From Maribellus maritimus (GTDB lineage: Bacteria; Bacteroidota; Bacteroidia; Bacteroidales; Prolixibacteraceae): a DNA stretch of 33,333 nt. Made by a program: the position numbers and the translations under genes. Where the stretch lies: NCBI RefSeq assembly GCF_022267315.1, contig NZ_JAIKLE010000053.1, forward strand, positions 1 through 33,333. The letters run 5' to 3'. Within the stretch, counting starts at the first letter, position 1. The number at the start of each line of letters is the position of its first letter. Under the pieces are notes generated by a model. The model did no database searches. It worked only from the letters and a program-made list of their open reading frames with translations, and had not been told where the DNA came from. Below, piece by piece: positions 26,517 to 33,333 of this stretch.

Positions 26517-26792
26517 TTGGGTGTTCTTTTTCTCTCCGTGAAGAAAAGCACTAATTTTACTAGAAAAGATCAAATGCTACTTCAGGTTGCCCTGTTGCTT
26601 TCTATGCTAATTCAATTGGGAACAGCCATAAACCTTCCCATTCATGACGGATCAATACTCGGTTTTCCCGGTAAATTGTTGGCATTTTTTGCAAGCTTTA
26701 TCGCTGCAAGCCTCCCGGTAACGGGGTTTATTCTTTGGTTAAAGAGACGAAAAAGGAGGCGCTCGTTAATCAAAATGATTGATGTAAACTAA
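26517..26792 (+). pseudogene. C-terminal remnant of a PepSY-associated membrane protein
   Basis: The last 55 or so residues of this frame (from about 26625) contain NLPIHDGSILGFPGKLLAFF and AASLPVTGFILWLKRRKRR. This matches my memory of the C-terminus of PepSY-associated transmembrane proteins, which carry a dipole of His plus a last helix and a basic tail and are several hundred residues long. The rest of such a protein is missing, and the upstream part of the frame starts from a TTG without similarity. It is best read as a truncated gene. The intact protein would be an inner membrane component linked to iron/siderophore reduction or uptake. Confidence 0.65.
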
Positions 26793-26903
26793 ATGGCTTT
26801 ATATCAATTTCTTTGTTTTTTTGCGATACAGGATAGAGATGAGAATTAGCTGTAAAATGATAGATTCTCGTTCCGGAAACAACGAATATAAAAGGAATCA
26901 TCT

Positions 26904-26934
26904 TTTGAAATTCCTCTAAAAATCGATACTTTTA
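26904..26934 (+). promoter_or_regulatory. Bacteroidota-type promoter of the thiamin operon
   Basis: TTTG at 26904-26907 (-33 box) is followed after exactly 19 nt by TACTTTTA at 26927-26934, close to the TAnnTTTG -7 consensus. The predicted transcription start, about 6-7 nt downstream, coincides with the first base of the riboswitch P1 stem at 26941. This coincidence supports the call. Confidence 0.7.
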
Positions 26935-26940
26935 CGTCAT

Positions 26941-27024
26941 CTCGTTAGGGGTGTCTGTCTACTGAGGCCGGCTGAGATTATACCCTGTAACCTGATATGT
27001 ATAATAACAGCGGAGGGAAACGAG
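26941..27024 (+). ncRNA. TPP riboswitch (THI element) aptamer
   Basis: The conserved THI-box blocks occur in order: TTAGGGGTGTC, CTGAG, GGCTGAGATTATACCC, ACCTGATATGTATAATAACA and GCGGAGGGAAACG. The closing P1 stem is CTCGTT (26941-26946) with AACGAG (27019-27024). The aptamer binds thiamin pyrophosphate and represses the downstream genes when TPP is plentiful. A terminator hairpin follows at 27060, consistent with control of transcription. All genes to 33092 lie downstream with no further evident promoter. Confidence 0.97.
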
Positions 27025-27059
27025 GATTGTATTTGATTTTATAATGAACAAAGATACAG

Positions 27060-27090
27060 GCCGTTTCGCATTTCTGCGGAGCGGCTTTTT
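27060..27090 (+). terminator. Riboswitch expression platform: intrinsic terminator
   Basis: A 10-bp stem, allowing G-U pairs, is formed by GCCGTTTCGC (27060-27069) and GCGGAGCGGC (27076-27085) with a 6-nt loop. Five T follow directly. It lies between the TPP aptamer and the first gene (ATG 27111). It should form when TPP is bound; the matching antiterminator pairing was not worked out. Confidence 0.8.
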
Positions 27091-27110
27091 GGGTTAAATA
27101 AATACTTATT

Positions 27111-27821
27111 ATGAGTGAAAAAATGAAAAGTGGTTTCGACGAGCATGCATCAAAATACGATGCATGGTTTATGAAAAATACAAATGTGTTGTATTCCGAA
27201 GTGAAATTGGTGGCGCATTTTCTTAAAGATTCAAAAGATGTTTTTTCAGTAGGTTGTGGCAGCGGCCTTTTTGAAATGATTCTGGAAAAAGACTTTGGGA
27301 TTTCCATAAAAAGCGGGTTGGAGCCATCGGAAGGAATGGCTGAAATTGCCCGTAAACGTGGAATGACAGTTGAGGTAACAACTGTAGAAAAAGCAGAACT
27401 GGGCATCGAAAAATATGATACTGTACTGTTTAATGGCACGCCAAGTTACATTACCGACTTACAGACTGCGTTTGATAAAGCTTTTGCAGCACTGCGTCCG
27501 GGGGGTAAAATTGTGGTAATTGATGTTCCCAAAGAAAGTTCATATGCATTGCTCTACAACCTGACAAAAGCGGTTGGAACCTGGGAGCATCCTTTGTTAA
27601 AAGATGTTCATCCGGAAGACCCGTATCCCATTGAATTTGTAAAAATAGCCAATTGGCGAACTACGGCAGAAAAAGTGGAGATGTTACAAAAGTCAGGATT
27701 TAATAACTTGGAATTTGCACAAACGCTAACGGCGCATCCTATTTATTCCAATAATGTGGCAGAAGAACCCAGAGAAGGATACGACCGCGGTGATTATGTA
27801 GCCATTTGTGCCCGGAAATAA
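27111..27821 (+). CDS. Class I SAM-dependent methyltransferase, first gene of the TPP-controlled operon
   Basis: The 236-residue protein has the methyltransferase fold. An N-terminal FDEHASKYDAWF helix is of the UbiE/BioC type. SAM-binding motif I (VFSVGCGSGLFEMIL) lies at about 43-57, and GLEPSEGM forms the acidic loop after strand 2. YDTVLFNGTPSYI is at the motif IV position, and a post-motif strand has LRPGGKIVVIDVP. It is cytoplasmic and its acceptor is unknown. It is the first gene behind the TPP riboswitch, 27 nt before thiM, so it is made only when thiamin is scarce. A role in thiamin precursor salvage or modification is inferred; no such methyltransferase belongs to the standard pathway. 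Confidence 0.9.
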   Translation: MSEKMKSGFDEHASKYDAWFMKNTNVLYSEVKLVAHFLKDSKDVFSVGCGSGLFEMILEKDFGISIKSGLEPSEGMAEIARKRGMTVEVTTVEKAELGIEKYDTVLFNGTPSYITDLQTAFDKAFAALRPGGKIVVIDVPKESSYALLYNLTKAVGTWEHPLLKDVHPEDPYPIEFVKIANWRTTAEKVEMLQKSGFNNLEFAQTLTAHPIYSNNVAEEPREGYDRGDYVAICARK

Positions 27822-27848
27822 ATTGTGTAGAATTAAAATATAAATACT

Positions 27849-28643
27849 ATGATAAACGCAAAATCAATTGCAGCCGATTTGCAGGCTCTAAGAGATAACA
27901 CTCCTTTGGTGCACAACATCACCAATTTTGTAGTAATGAACAACACTGCCAACGCTTTGCTGGCCATTGGTGCTTCGCCGGTCATGGCACATGCTGTTGA
28001 AGAAGTGGCTGACATGGCTGGTATCGCCTCTGCATTGGTGATTAATATTGGTACACTGAATCCTTTATGGGTAGAGGGAATGATGAAAGCCGGAATTGCC
28101 GCAACAGAGAAAGGGATTCCTGTAGTGTTCGACCCCGTTGGCGTTGGCGCTACGCCTTACCGGAACGAAGTGGCCGTACAGATTATTGAGAAATGTAAAC
28201 CTACGCTTATTCGCGGAAATGCTTCTGAGATTATGGCGCTGGCTAAAGAGAATGTTGCCACCAAAGGAGTTGATAGTACCGTTTCTGCCAATGCCGCTCT
28301 TGATGCAGCAAAAAGCTTGGCAAAAGAAAGCGGGGCTGTTGTAGTAATTAGTGGCGCCGAAGATTTTATTACCGATGGAGAACAGGTTATTACGATAAAA
28401 AATGGTTCACCATTAATGCCAAAAGTTACCGGAATGGGGTGTACGGCTTCCGCAGTTTTGGGGGCTTTTGCCGCAGTAAATAAAAATACCTTGCTGGCCG
28501 CAGCCCACGGAATGGCGGTAATGAGTATTTGCGGCGAAATAGCTGCAAAGAAATCTGCCGGTCCGGGAAGCTTGCAAATGCACTTTATCGATACATTGTA
28601 CAACCTTACAGATAAAGATATTGCTGACGTTTTTATCGCTTAA
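27849..28643 (+). CDS. thiM: Hydroxyethylthiazole kinase
   Basis: The 264-residue protein phosphorylates 4-methyl-5-(2-hydroxyethyl)thiazole with ATP, which salvages the thiazole half of thiamin. Recognisable parts are the N-terminal substrate region VHNITNFVVMNNTANALLA with GASPVMAH (about 21-48). Others are FDPVGVGATPYR (94-105) and the catalytic segment PKVTGMGCTAS with Cys198, the same position as in the Bacillus enzyme. Length is normal. The gene lies 27 nt after the methyltransferase and 10 nt before thiE. Its phosphorylated product is one substrate of that next enzyme. Confidence 0.97.
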   Translation: MINAKSIAADLQALRDNTPLVHNITNFVVMNNTANALLAIGASPVMAHAVEEVADMAGIASALVINIGTLNPLWVEGMMKAGIAATEKGIPVVFDPVGVGATPYRNEVAVQIIEKCKPTLIRGNASEIMALAKENVATKGVDSTVSANAALDAAKSLAKESGAVVVISGAEDFITDGEQVITIKNGSPLMPKVTGMGCTASAVLGAFAAVNKNTLLAAAHGMAVMSICGEIAAKKSAGPGSLQMHFIDTLYNLTDKDIADVFIA

Positions 28644-28653
28644 ATAGAATAAA

Positions 28654-29289
28654 ATGAAATCATTTGATTTAAGCTTATATCTGGTAACCGACCGTGATTT
28701 GTCGCTTGGCCGCCCATTGGAATTTATTGTGGAAGAAGCCGTGAAAGGTGGTATTACCATGGTTCAGTTGCGTGAAAAAAATTGCAGTTCGAAACAGTTT
28801 TATGAACTGGGAATCCGCTTAAAAAAGTTGCTAAAATCGTATAATATTCCACTTATTATTAACGACAGGCTCGATATTGTGCTGGCCATTGATGCCGATG
28901 GCTTGCATATTGGTCAAAGCGATTTATCGTGGGATGTTGCCCGCCGACTTCTCGGAAAAGATAAAATACTGGGCTTGTCGGTTGAAACGATGAGGCAGGC
29001 AGAAGAATCCAACAATTTGGATATTGATTATATAGGTATTTCTCCTGTTTTTGCCACGCCAACCAAAACCGATACGTTTACGCCTTTCGGATTGGAAGGG
29101 GTAAAAGCGGTTAGCGCTATTTCCAGCCATCCGAATGTGGCAATTGGCGGAATTAATCTGGAAAATGCAGCACAAGTTATGGCATACGGGGCAAATGGTG
29201 TTGCTGTGGTTTCAGCTATTTCGTCGGCTGAAAATCCAAAGCTTGCTGCCGAATTATTAAAAAATGAAATAAAAAGAAAAAACATATGA
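28654..29289 (+). CDS. thiE: Thiamin phosphate synthase
   Basis: The 211-residue TIM-barrel enzyme joins hydroxymethylpyrimidine diphosphate and thiazole phosphate to thiamin phosphate. Family signatures are MVQLREKN (about 37-44) for pyrimidine/phosphate contacts and LIINDRLDIVLAIDADGLHI with GQ following. YIGISPVFATPTKTDT holds the thiazole phosphate, and VAIGGI lies near the C-terminus. Its stop overlaps the start of tenA in ATGA (29286-29289), so translation is coupled. ThiM upstream and ThiD downstream provide its two substrates. Confidence 0.97.
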   Translation: MKSFDLSLYLVTDRDLSLGRPLEFIVEEAVKGGITMVQLREKNCSSKQFYELGIRLKKLLKSYNIPLIINDRLDIVLAIDADGLHIGQSDLSWDVARRLLGKDKILGLSVETMRQAEESNNLDIDYIGISPVFATPTKTDTFTPFGLEGVKAVSAISSHPNVAIGGINLENAAQVMAYGANGVAVVSAISSAENPKLAAELLKNEIKRKNI

Positions 29290-29933
29290 AGTGGAGTGAT
29301 AAAGCATGGAATGAATGTGCATCTGTTTACAATAAAATTTTGAAATTGCCTTTTTTGAACGAATTGATGAACGGCACACTGCCACAGGAAAAATTTCAGT
29401 TCTATTTGCAGCAGGATGCAATTTATCTGGCTGAATACGGAAAAATTTTGGCAGGTATAGCTGCAAAATTAAATCGGAAAGAATGGCGCGAAGATTTTCT
29501 GAAATTTTCATCAGATACCGTTTCAGTTGAGCAGGCCTTACATGAGTATTATTTAAAAAATAGTGACAGAGATATTGATGCAACCCCAACCTGTGCGCTT
29601 TACACCGGACATATGTACCGGCAATTGGCCTGTGCATCAACTGAAGAGGCACTGGCTGCTATTCTTCCCTGTTTTTGGGTGTATAAGAAAGTGGGTGATT
29701 ACATTTTAGAGAATCAAACAAAGATAGAAAATCCGTATCAGCCCTGGATTGATACTTATGGAGGTGACGATTTTGCGCTGGCTGTTCAAAAAGCAATTAC
29801 TATTTGCGATAAAGCGGCAAATGAAACGACTCCCGCTTTGCGAGAATCAATGACACAGGCTTTCAAACTGTCTTTTAAAATGGAATGGATGTTCTGGGAC
29901 AGCGCGTGGCGATTGGAACAATGGCCGGTATAA
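29286..29933 (+). CDS. tenA: Aminopyrimidine aminohydrolase / thiaminase II (first copy)
   Basis: The 215-residue all-helical TenA protein hydrolyses aminopyrimidine breakdown products of thiamin to hydroxymethylpyrimidine for salvage, and can split thiamin. The residues of the Bacillus active site are all present: Asp44 and Tyr47 in QQDAIYL, Tyr106 in LYTGHMYR, nucleophile Cys129 in LPCFWVY and Glu200 near the C-terminus. It belongs to the Cys-containing TenA class. It is translationally coupled to thiE by a 4-nt overlap. A second, divergent tenA closes the operon, so the two may have different pyrimidine substrates. Confidence 0.95.
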   Translation: MKWSDKAWNECASVYNKILKLPFLNELMNGTLPQEKFQFYLQQDAIYLAEYGKILAGIAAKLNRKEWREDFLKFSSDTVSVEQALHEYYLKNSDRDIDATPTCALYTGHMYRQLACASTEEALAAILPCFWVYKKVGDYILENQTKIENPYQPWIDTYGGDDFALAVQKAITICDKAANETTPALRESMTQAFKLSFKMEWMFWDSAWRLEQWPV

Positions 29934-29998
29934 ATGGAGTTAATTTGTTTTCTTTACAATACAAATACCTTAAGGCTAATTTTATAACTATTTTCGGA

Positions 29999-30613
29999 AT
30001 GAAAAAGCGGATATTAACAATTATCATTTTAATATTCAGTATAAATACTGGATATTCTCAAATTATTATTCCAATTTTATTTGGAGAGGAGATAGTTCCT
30101 GAGCATGGATTTCTACCCGGTCGGAAATTTCCAATATATAAGACAATTAATGCATTCGACTTTAATGCTAAATCTTTTCGGGTTGAACTTATTGATGACA
30201 GGTCAAATTCTCAACTAAGAAATATAAGATGTTCATCCTTAGATATTGAAAATACTTCCGAACTGGCTTCAGCTCAGACAATATTTAAACTTAAGGAGTA
30301 TGTTGATTCCGTATTCAGCCAGTCGAATTTAAACATTGATAGTACAGCTACAAGTAGTATTGTAATTAAGCTACAGGCAATTGATTCAAGAATAACAGGT
30401 TTTGGGAAAATCAAAGTCCACGGATTATGCCAACTTAAAATTAGCGTTGGTTCAAGTGAAAATATTTATTGTTGTGACATTGTGGATGGTGATGAAAATG
30501 CTCCACTTGGTTCAAATGCTATTGTCACAAGAAAAACAGCGTCCAGATTTATGGCTTCTGCTGCAATTCGTGAATGCTTGGAACAGTTTTTATTTGATTT
30601 AAAAGAGAATTAA
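29999..30613 (+). CDS. Exported protein of unknown function within the thiamin operon
   Basis: The frame is open from 29885, inside tenA, but the ATG at 29999 is preferred. It starts a typical signal peptide (MKKRILTIIILIFSINTGYSQ) and leaves 204 residues. The mature part has no family I recognise with confidence. The stretch VELIDDRSNSQLRNI followed by alternating beta strands and a C-terminal helix (SAAIRECLEQFLFDL) recalls the small YajG-like lipoprotein fold, a weak suggestion only. There are cysteines at about 79, 164 and 174. It lies 65 nt after tenA and 2 nt before thiL, so it is co-transcribed with the pathway although none of the known steps is periplasmic. Confidence 0.8.
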   Translation: MKKRILTIIILIFSINTGYSQIIIPILFGEEIVPEHGFLPGRKFPIYKTINAFDFNAKSFRVELIDDRSNSQLRNIRCSSLDIENTSELASAQTIFKLKEYVDSVFSQSNLNIDSTATSSIVIKLQAIDSRITGFGKIKVHGLCQLKISVGSSENIYCCDIVDGDENAPLGSNAIVTRKTASRFMASAAIRECLEQFLFDLKEN

Positions 30614-30615
30614 AA

Positions 30616-31620
30616 GTGGAATTAAAAGAAATAGGTGAGTTTGGTTTTATCGAGCGTTTCGCTCCGGATTTTAAAGCTCTTTTGTCGGGAAAAGTATTGG
30701 GTATTGGTGATGATTGCGCCATTTTACCGATGAATGAAACTTCTGATTTGCTGGTAACCACTGATATGCTGATAGAAGATGTTCATTTTCTCCGGGATAA
30801 AATTAGGCCATGGCAACTGGGCTACAAATCGGTGGCAGTAAACCTGAGCGATATTGCTGCAATGGGTGGAACTCCGCTGGGAACATTCTTGTCTATTGCT
30901 GTTCCGCCAGGGGTTGATGTAGAATATCTGGATGAATTTATGAAAGGTTATCATGACATTTCTGAGAAATACGCAACGCCGCTTTACGGGGGCGATACAA
31001 CCAAATCAGTAAAACATTTGGCCATTAATGTATGTGCAATCGGGAAATGTCCAAAAGGAAAGGTGAAATTGCGCAGGAATGCCCAAAGTGGGGATTTGAT
31101 TTGTGTTACCGGAAATCTGGGCGATTCGGCAGGTGGCTTGCAAACTATGTTGAAAAAAATGGATCCCTCGGCTGATGTTGAATATTTGCTGCAACGGCAT
31201 AATCTACCTGAACCGTGCATAAAAGAAGGACAGATTTTGCTTGGCTTTTCCGGCGTTCATGCTATGATGGATATTTCGGATGGGATTGCTTCTGATTTGA
31301 TGCACATTTTAAAAGCTTCGAAGAAAGCAGCACGAATAGATTTGGAAAATCTGCCCTTGTCGGAACCGTTGAAAAGAATTTGTGCTACGCAAAACTGGAG
31401 CCCGGATGAACTGGCAGTTGGCGGTGGCGAAGATTACGAACTGGTTTTCACTGTTGCCCCTGAGCAACTACATGAACTGCAAAAGGAATTTAAATGGCAA
31501 TTTGGGAAAACGGTTTATCCTATTGGTAAAATAGAAGAAGGCAAACCGGCAATTGAATGGTACAAAAACGGGCAGAAAGTTGTTTTTTCGAAAGCCGGAT
31601 TTAATCATTTTCAAGAATAA
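30616..31620 (+). CDS. thiL: Thiamin-monophosphate kinase
   Basis: The 334-residue enzyme of the PurM/ThiL ATP-binding superfamily phosphorylates thiamin phosphate to the coenzyme TPP, the ligand of the riboswitch upstream. Signatures are GIGDDCAIL (about 29-37), the Mg/ATP segment VNLSDIAAMGGTPLG, YGGDTTKS, GDSAGGL and MMDISDGIASDL, with GGGEDYELVF near the C-terminus. The start is a GTG at 30616, only 2 nt after the previous stop, and gives the normal N-terminus (ELKEIGEFGFIERF). Confidence 0.97.
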   Translation: MELKEIGEFGFIERFAPDFKALLSGKVLGIGDDCAILPMNETSDLLVTTDMLIEDVHFLRDKIRPWQLGYKSVAVNLSDIAAMGGTPLGTFLSIAVPPGVDVEYLDEFMKGYHDISEKYATPLYGGDTTKSVKHLAINVCAIGKCPKGKVKLRRNAQSGDLICVTGNLGDSAGGLQTMLKKMDPSADVEYLLQRHNLPEPCIKEGQILLGFSGVHAMMDISDGIASDLMHILKASKKAARIDLENLPLSEPLKRICATQNWSPDELAVGGGEDYELVFTVAPEQLHELQKEFKWQFGKTVYPIGKIEEGKPAIEWYKNGQKVVFSKAGFNHFQE

Positions 31621-31629
31621 AAACAAAAA

Positions 31630-32436
31630 ATGAACTATAAACGCGTTTTAAGTATAGCCGGGAGCGACCCAAGTGGCGGGGCCGGCATTCAGGCCGATTT
31701 AAAAACCATATCGGCATGTTGCTGTTTTGCCGCAACGGCAATTACTGCTATTGTTGATGAAAATACAGTCGGGGTTTTTGGGGTACATCCGGTGCCTATC
31801 AATTTTGTAAAAGGACAAATTAAATCGGTGTTGGACGATATTGGCGCTGATGCCGTTAAGATTGGCATGCTGCATTCTTCGGAGTTAATTCGGGCAGTGA
31901 AAGATACGCTACAGCCGTACAATATTCGTAATATTGTTCTGGACCCGGTAATGGTGGCTACTTCGGGCGATAAACTTTTGCAGGACGAAGCCATTGAAAC
32001 CCTTAAAAATGAATTGATTCCTATGGTTAGCGTAATTACTCCCAATGTTCCGGAAGCCGAAATCCTTTCAGGAAGGAAAATCTCAAAACAGGCCGATTTG
32101 CCATTGGTGGTAAAAGATTTATCATGTAACGGAACGGTATCGGTTTTACTAAAAGCCGGGCATTTAACCGAAGACGAGCTGGTGGATGTTTTTTACAATG
32201 CCGAAACCGATGAAATTATTGAGCTTCGTTCGCAGCGCGTGTCAACAAAAAATACACATGGAACAGGTTGTACATTTTCATCGGCAGTAGCTTCTTTTTT
32301 AGCGCAGCAATTACCGCTGAACGATGCTATTCGCAGCGCCAAAGATTATATCAATCGTGCAATAGTAGCTGGGGCCGATTATGAGATAGGGAAAGGTCAC
32401 GGACCGGTTCATCATTTTCATCAATTCTGGAAATAA
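31630..32436 (+). CDS. thiD: Hydroxymethylpyrimidine / phosphomethylpyrimidine kinase
   Basis: The 268-residue ribokinase-fold enzyme phosphorylates HMP twice to HMP diphosphate, the second substrate of ThiE. The N-terminal VLSIAGSDPSGGAGIQADLK binds substrate. KIGMLHS, VLDPVMVATSG and ITPNVPEAEIL are family motifs, and HGTGCTFSSAVAS near residue 215 holds the catalytic Cys/anion hole. A Cys-Cys-Cys run at 31-33 is slightly unusual. It lies 9 nt after thiL, and its TAA shares an A with the ATG of the second tenA. Confidence 0.97.
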   Translation: MNYKRVLSIAGSDPSGGAGIQADLKTISACCCFAATAITAIVDENTVGVFGVHPVPINFVKGQIKSVLDDIGADAVKIGMLHSSELIRAVKDTLQPYNIRNIVLDPVMVATSGDKLLQDEAIETLKNELIPMVSVITPNVPEAEILSGRKISKQADLPLVVKDLSCNGTVSVLLKAGHLTEDELVDVFYNAETDEIIELRSQRVSTKNTHGTGCTFSSAVASFLAQQLPLNDAIRSAKDYINRAIVAGADYEIGKGHGPVHHFHQFWK

Positions 32437-33092
32437 TGCGGGTTACGGCACAAGGCGAGTTTACGCGGGAATTATGGGAAGCAACGCTTCCTGTCTTTCA
32501 GCAAATAATAAATTGCCGGTTTGTCTCCGAACTGGCTAATGCTACACTTCCCCGGGAATGGTTTACTCATTATTTATCGCAGGATGTACTTTACCTGCAA
32601 CAGGATAATGAGGCGCTGGAACTTTTGTCGCAGCGGGCTACGGATGAAACAGAAAAAAATTTTTTCCGGCAATTGGCCGAAGATGGTATTGCCGTTGAAC
32701 AGGCCATGCAAAAAGAATATCTCGTTTATTTTAATATTCAAGCAGCGAAAGAACAGTCGCCGGTTTTTGGTGAATATGGGAATTTTTTGCTTCATTCTGC
32801 TCAAAATGCACCTTATCCGGTTGCATTGGCGGCTTTGTTGCCTTGTTTTTGGTTGTATGGTGAAGTTGGTCAACACATAATAATGCACCAGGTTGCTGAT
32901 AATCCGTATCAAAGATTTATTGATACTTATGCCGGCGAAACTTACGACAAGGTAACTGTTCGCTTTATTCAACTCATTGAGAAACACGGGCAGCAGGCAT
33001 CCGTCAATCTAAAAACGCAAATGAAAGAAGCTTTTTTACAAAGTGCCCGGTTTGAATATTTGGTTTTTGAGGAAGCTGAAAATGTTAACTGA
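32436..33092 (+). CDS. Second TenA/thiaminase II-family protein
   Basis: The 218-residue protein is a divergent paralogue of the TenA encoded at 29286. The catalytic positions are kept: Asp50 and Tyr53 in SQDVLYL, Tyr114 in EYGNF, Cys137 in LPCFWLY and Glu207 in RFEYLVFEE. The residues after Tyr114 (GNF) replace the TGH/TSH seen in the other copy and in Bacillus TenA, which may alter substrate choice. The start overlaps the thiD stop as TAATG, so expression is coupled to thiD. It probably feeds HMP or a related pyrimidine directly to ThiD. It is the last gene of the operon. Confidence 0.93.
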   Translation: MRVTAQGEFTRELWEATLPVFQQIINCRFVSELANATLPREWFTHYLSQDVLYLQQDNEALELLSQRATDETEKNFFRQLAEDGIAVEQAMQKEYLVYFNIQAAKEQSPVFGEYGNFLLHSAQNAPYPVALAALLPCFWLYGEVGQHIIMHQVADNPYQRFIDTYAGETYDKVTVRFIQLIEKHGQQASVNLKTQMKEAFLQSARFEYLVFEEAENVN

Positions 33093-33284
33093 CTAAGTAG
33101 AAATTAGCCTTAAGAATACAAAACAGCTTATATTCCAGATGGTGAAATAGTTTTATTTTTGAAGAATTGTCCCCAAACGAATATTCCTATAATATTAATA
33201 TACAAATGTTGGAATTCTAAAAGGAGACGCGCTTCCTGCTTATACCAATTTGAGTATATAGTGCCGCTGTATTATCTTTGAAGC

Positions 33285-33333
33285 ATGGGAAGACAAAGCA
33301 AATTCAATATAAAAGAGGATTTAAAAGAACTTG
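33285..33333 (+). CDS. Start of a gene cut by the window edge, possibly an IS transposase
   Basis: An ATG at 33285 opens a frame of 16 codons to the window edge, beginning MGRQSKFNIKEDLKEL. A short, basic N-terminus of this kind is familiar from helix-turn-helix transposase subunits (IS630-like), but the evidence is only these residues. Upstream, TATAC (33241-33245) and GTATA (33254-33258) form a small inverted repeat. No terminal inverted repeat can be assigned without the other end. Confidence 0.4.
   Translation, partial: MGRQSKFNIKEDLKEL

Noticed and set aside
1..33333. CRISPR arrays, tRNA or rRNA genes
   Set aside because: No regularly spaced repeats and no tRNA- or rRNA-like conserved blocks were seen on reading either strand.

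Overview
The window reads as chromosomal DNA of a Bacteroidota bacterium, AT-rich and gene-dense. Support for this is a SusC/SusD pair, a one-protein hybrid two-component regulator, ECF sigma/FecR modules, a Bacteroidota-type promoter (TTTG, 19-nt spacer, TAnnTTT) and many signal peptides ending just before Gln. The style resembles marine or anaerobic Marinilabiliales/Prolixibacteraceae, but that finer placement is only an impression.

Left part (1-7000). A serine hydrolase on the minus strand precedes a signalling-like cluster. It holds a surface-repeat protein, an ECF sigma factor, a FecR anti-sigma factor and a second repeat protein that carries an STN domain. The last three are translationally coupled. 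The STN domain normally sits on a TonB-dependent receptor; here it is fused to strict 16-residue repeats, so the module looks like cell-surface signalling without a transporter.

Middle part (7000-14500), mostly minus strand. It holds an AhpD-like protein, a GNAT acetyltransferase, a TlpA-like lipoprotein thiol-disulfide protein, a Crp/Fnr regulator beside a decayed MFS permease, a methyltransferase, and a second sigma module. In that module the sigma factor is fused to a transmembrane, anti-sigma-like extension. It is followed by an outer membrane protein gene broken by a 1-nt frameshift between two tandem repeats. A PorT-like barrel protein comes next.

Polysaccharide locus (14858-26115). 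A full HTCS sensor/regulator, a 34-codon candidate membrane microprotein, SusC, SusD and a convergent GH105 unsaturated glycuronyl hydrolase form a small PUL, probably for pectin-type or other unsaturated uronate oligosaccharides. Three phased 11-mers upstream of the microprotein and susC are candidate HTCS sites. Two hairpins follow susD. Beyond GH105 lies a C-terminal remnant of a PepSY membrane protein.

Thiamin salvage operon (26904-33092). A promoter, TPP riboswitch and intrinsic terminator lead into methyltransferase - thiM - thiE - tenA - secreted protein of unknown function - thiL - thiD - second tenA. The genes are tightly packed. Together they salvage pyrimidine and thiazole moieties and convert them to TPP; no thiC/G/H/S/F is in the window. 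The methyltransferase, the secreted protein and the duplicate TenA are the unexplained members. The window ends in the first codons of what is probably an insertion sequence transposase.
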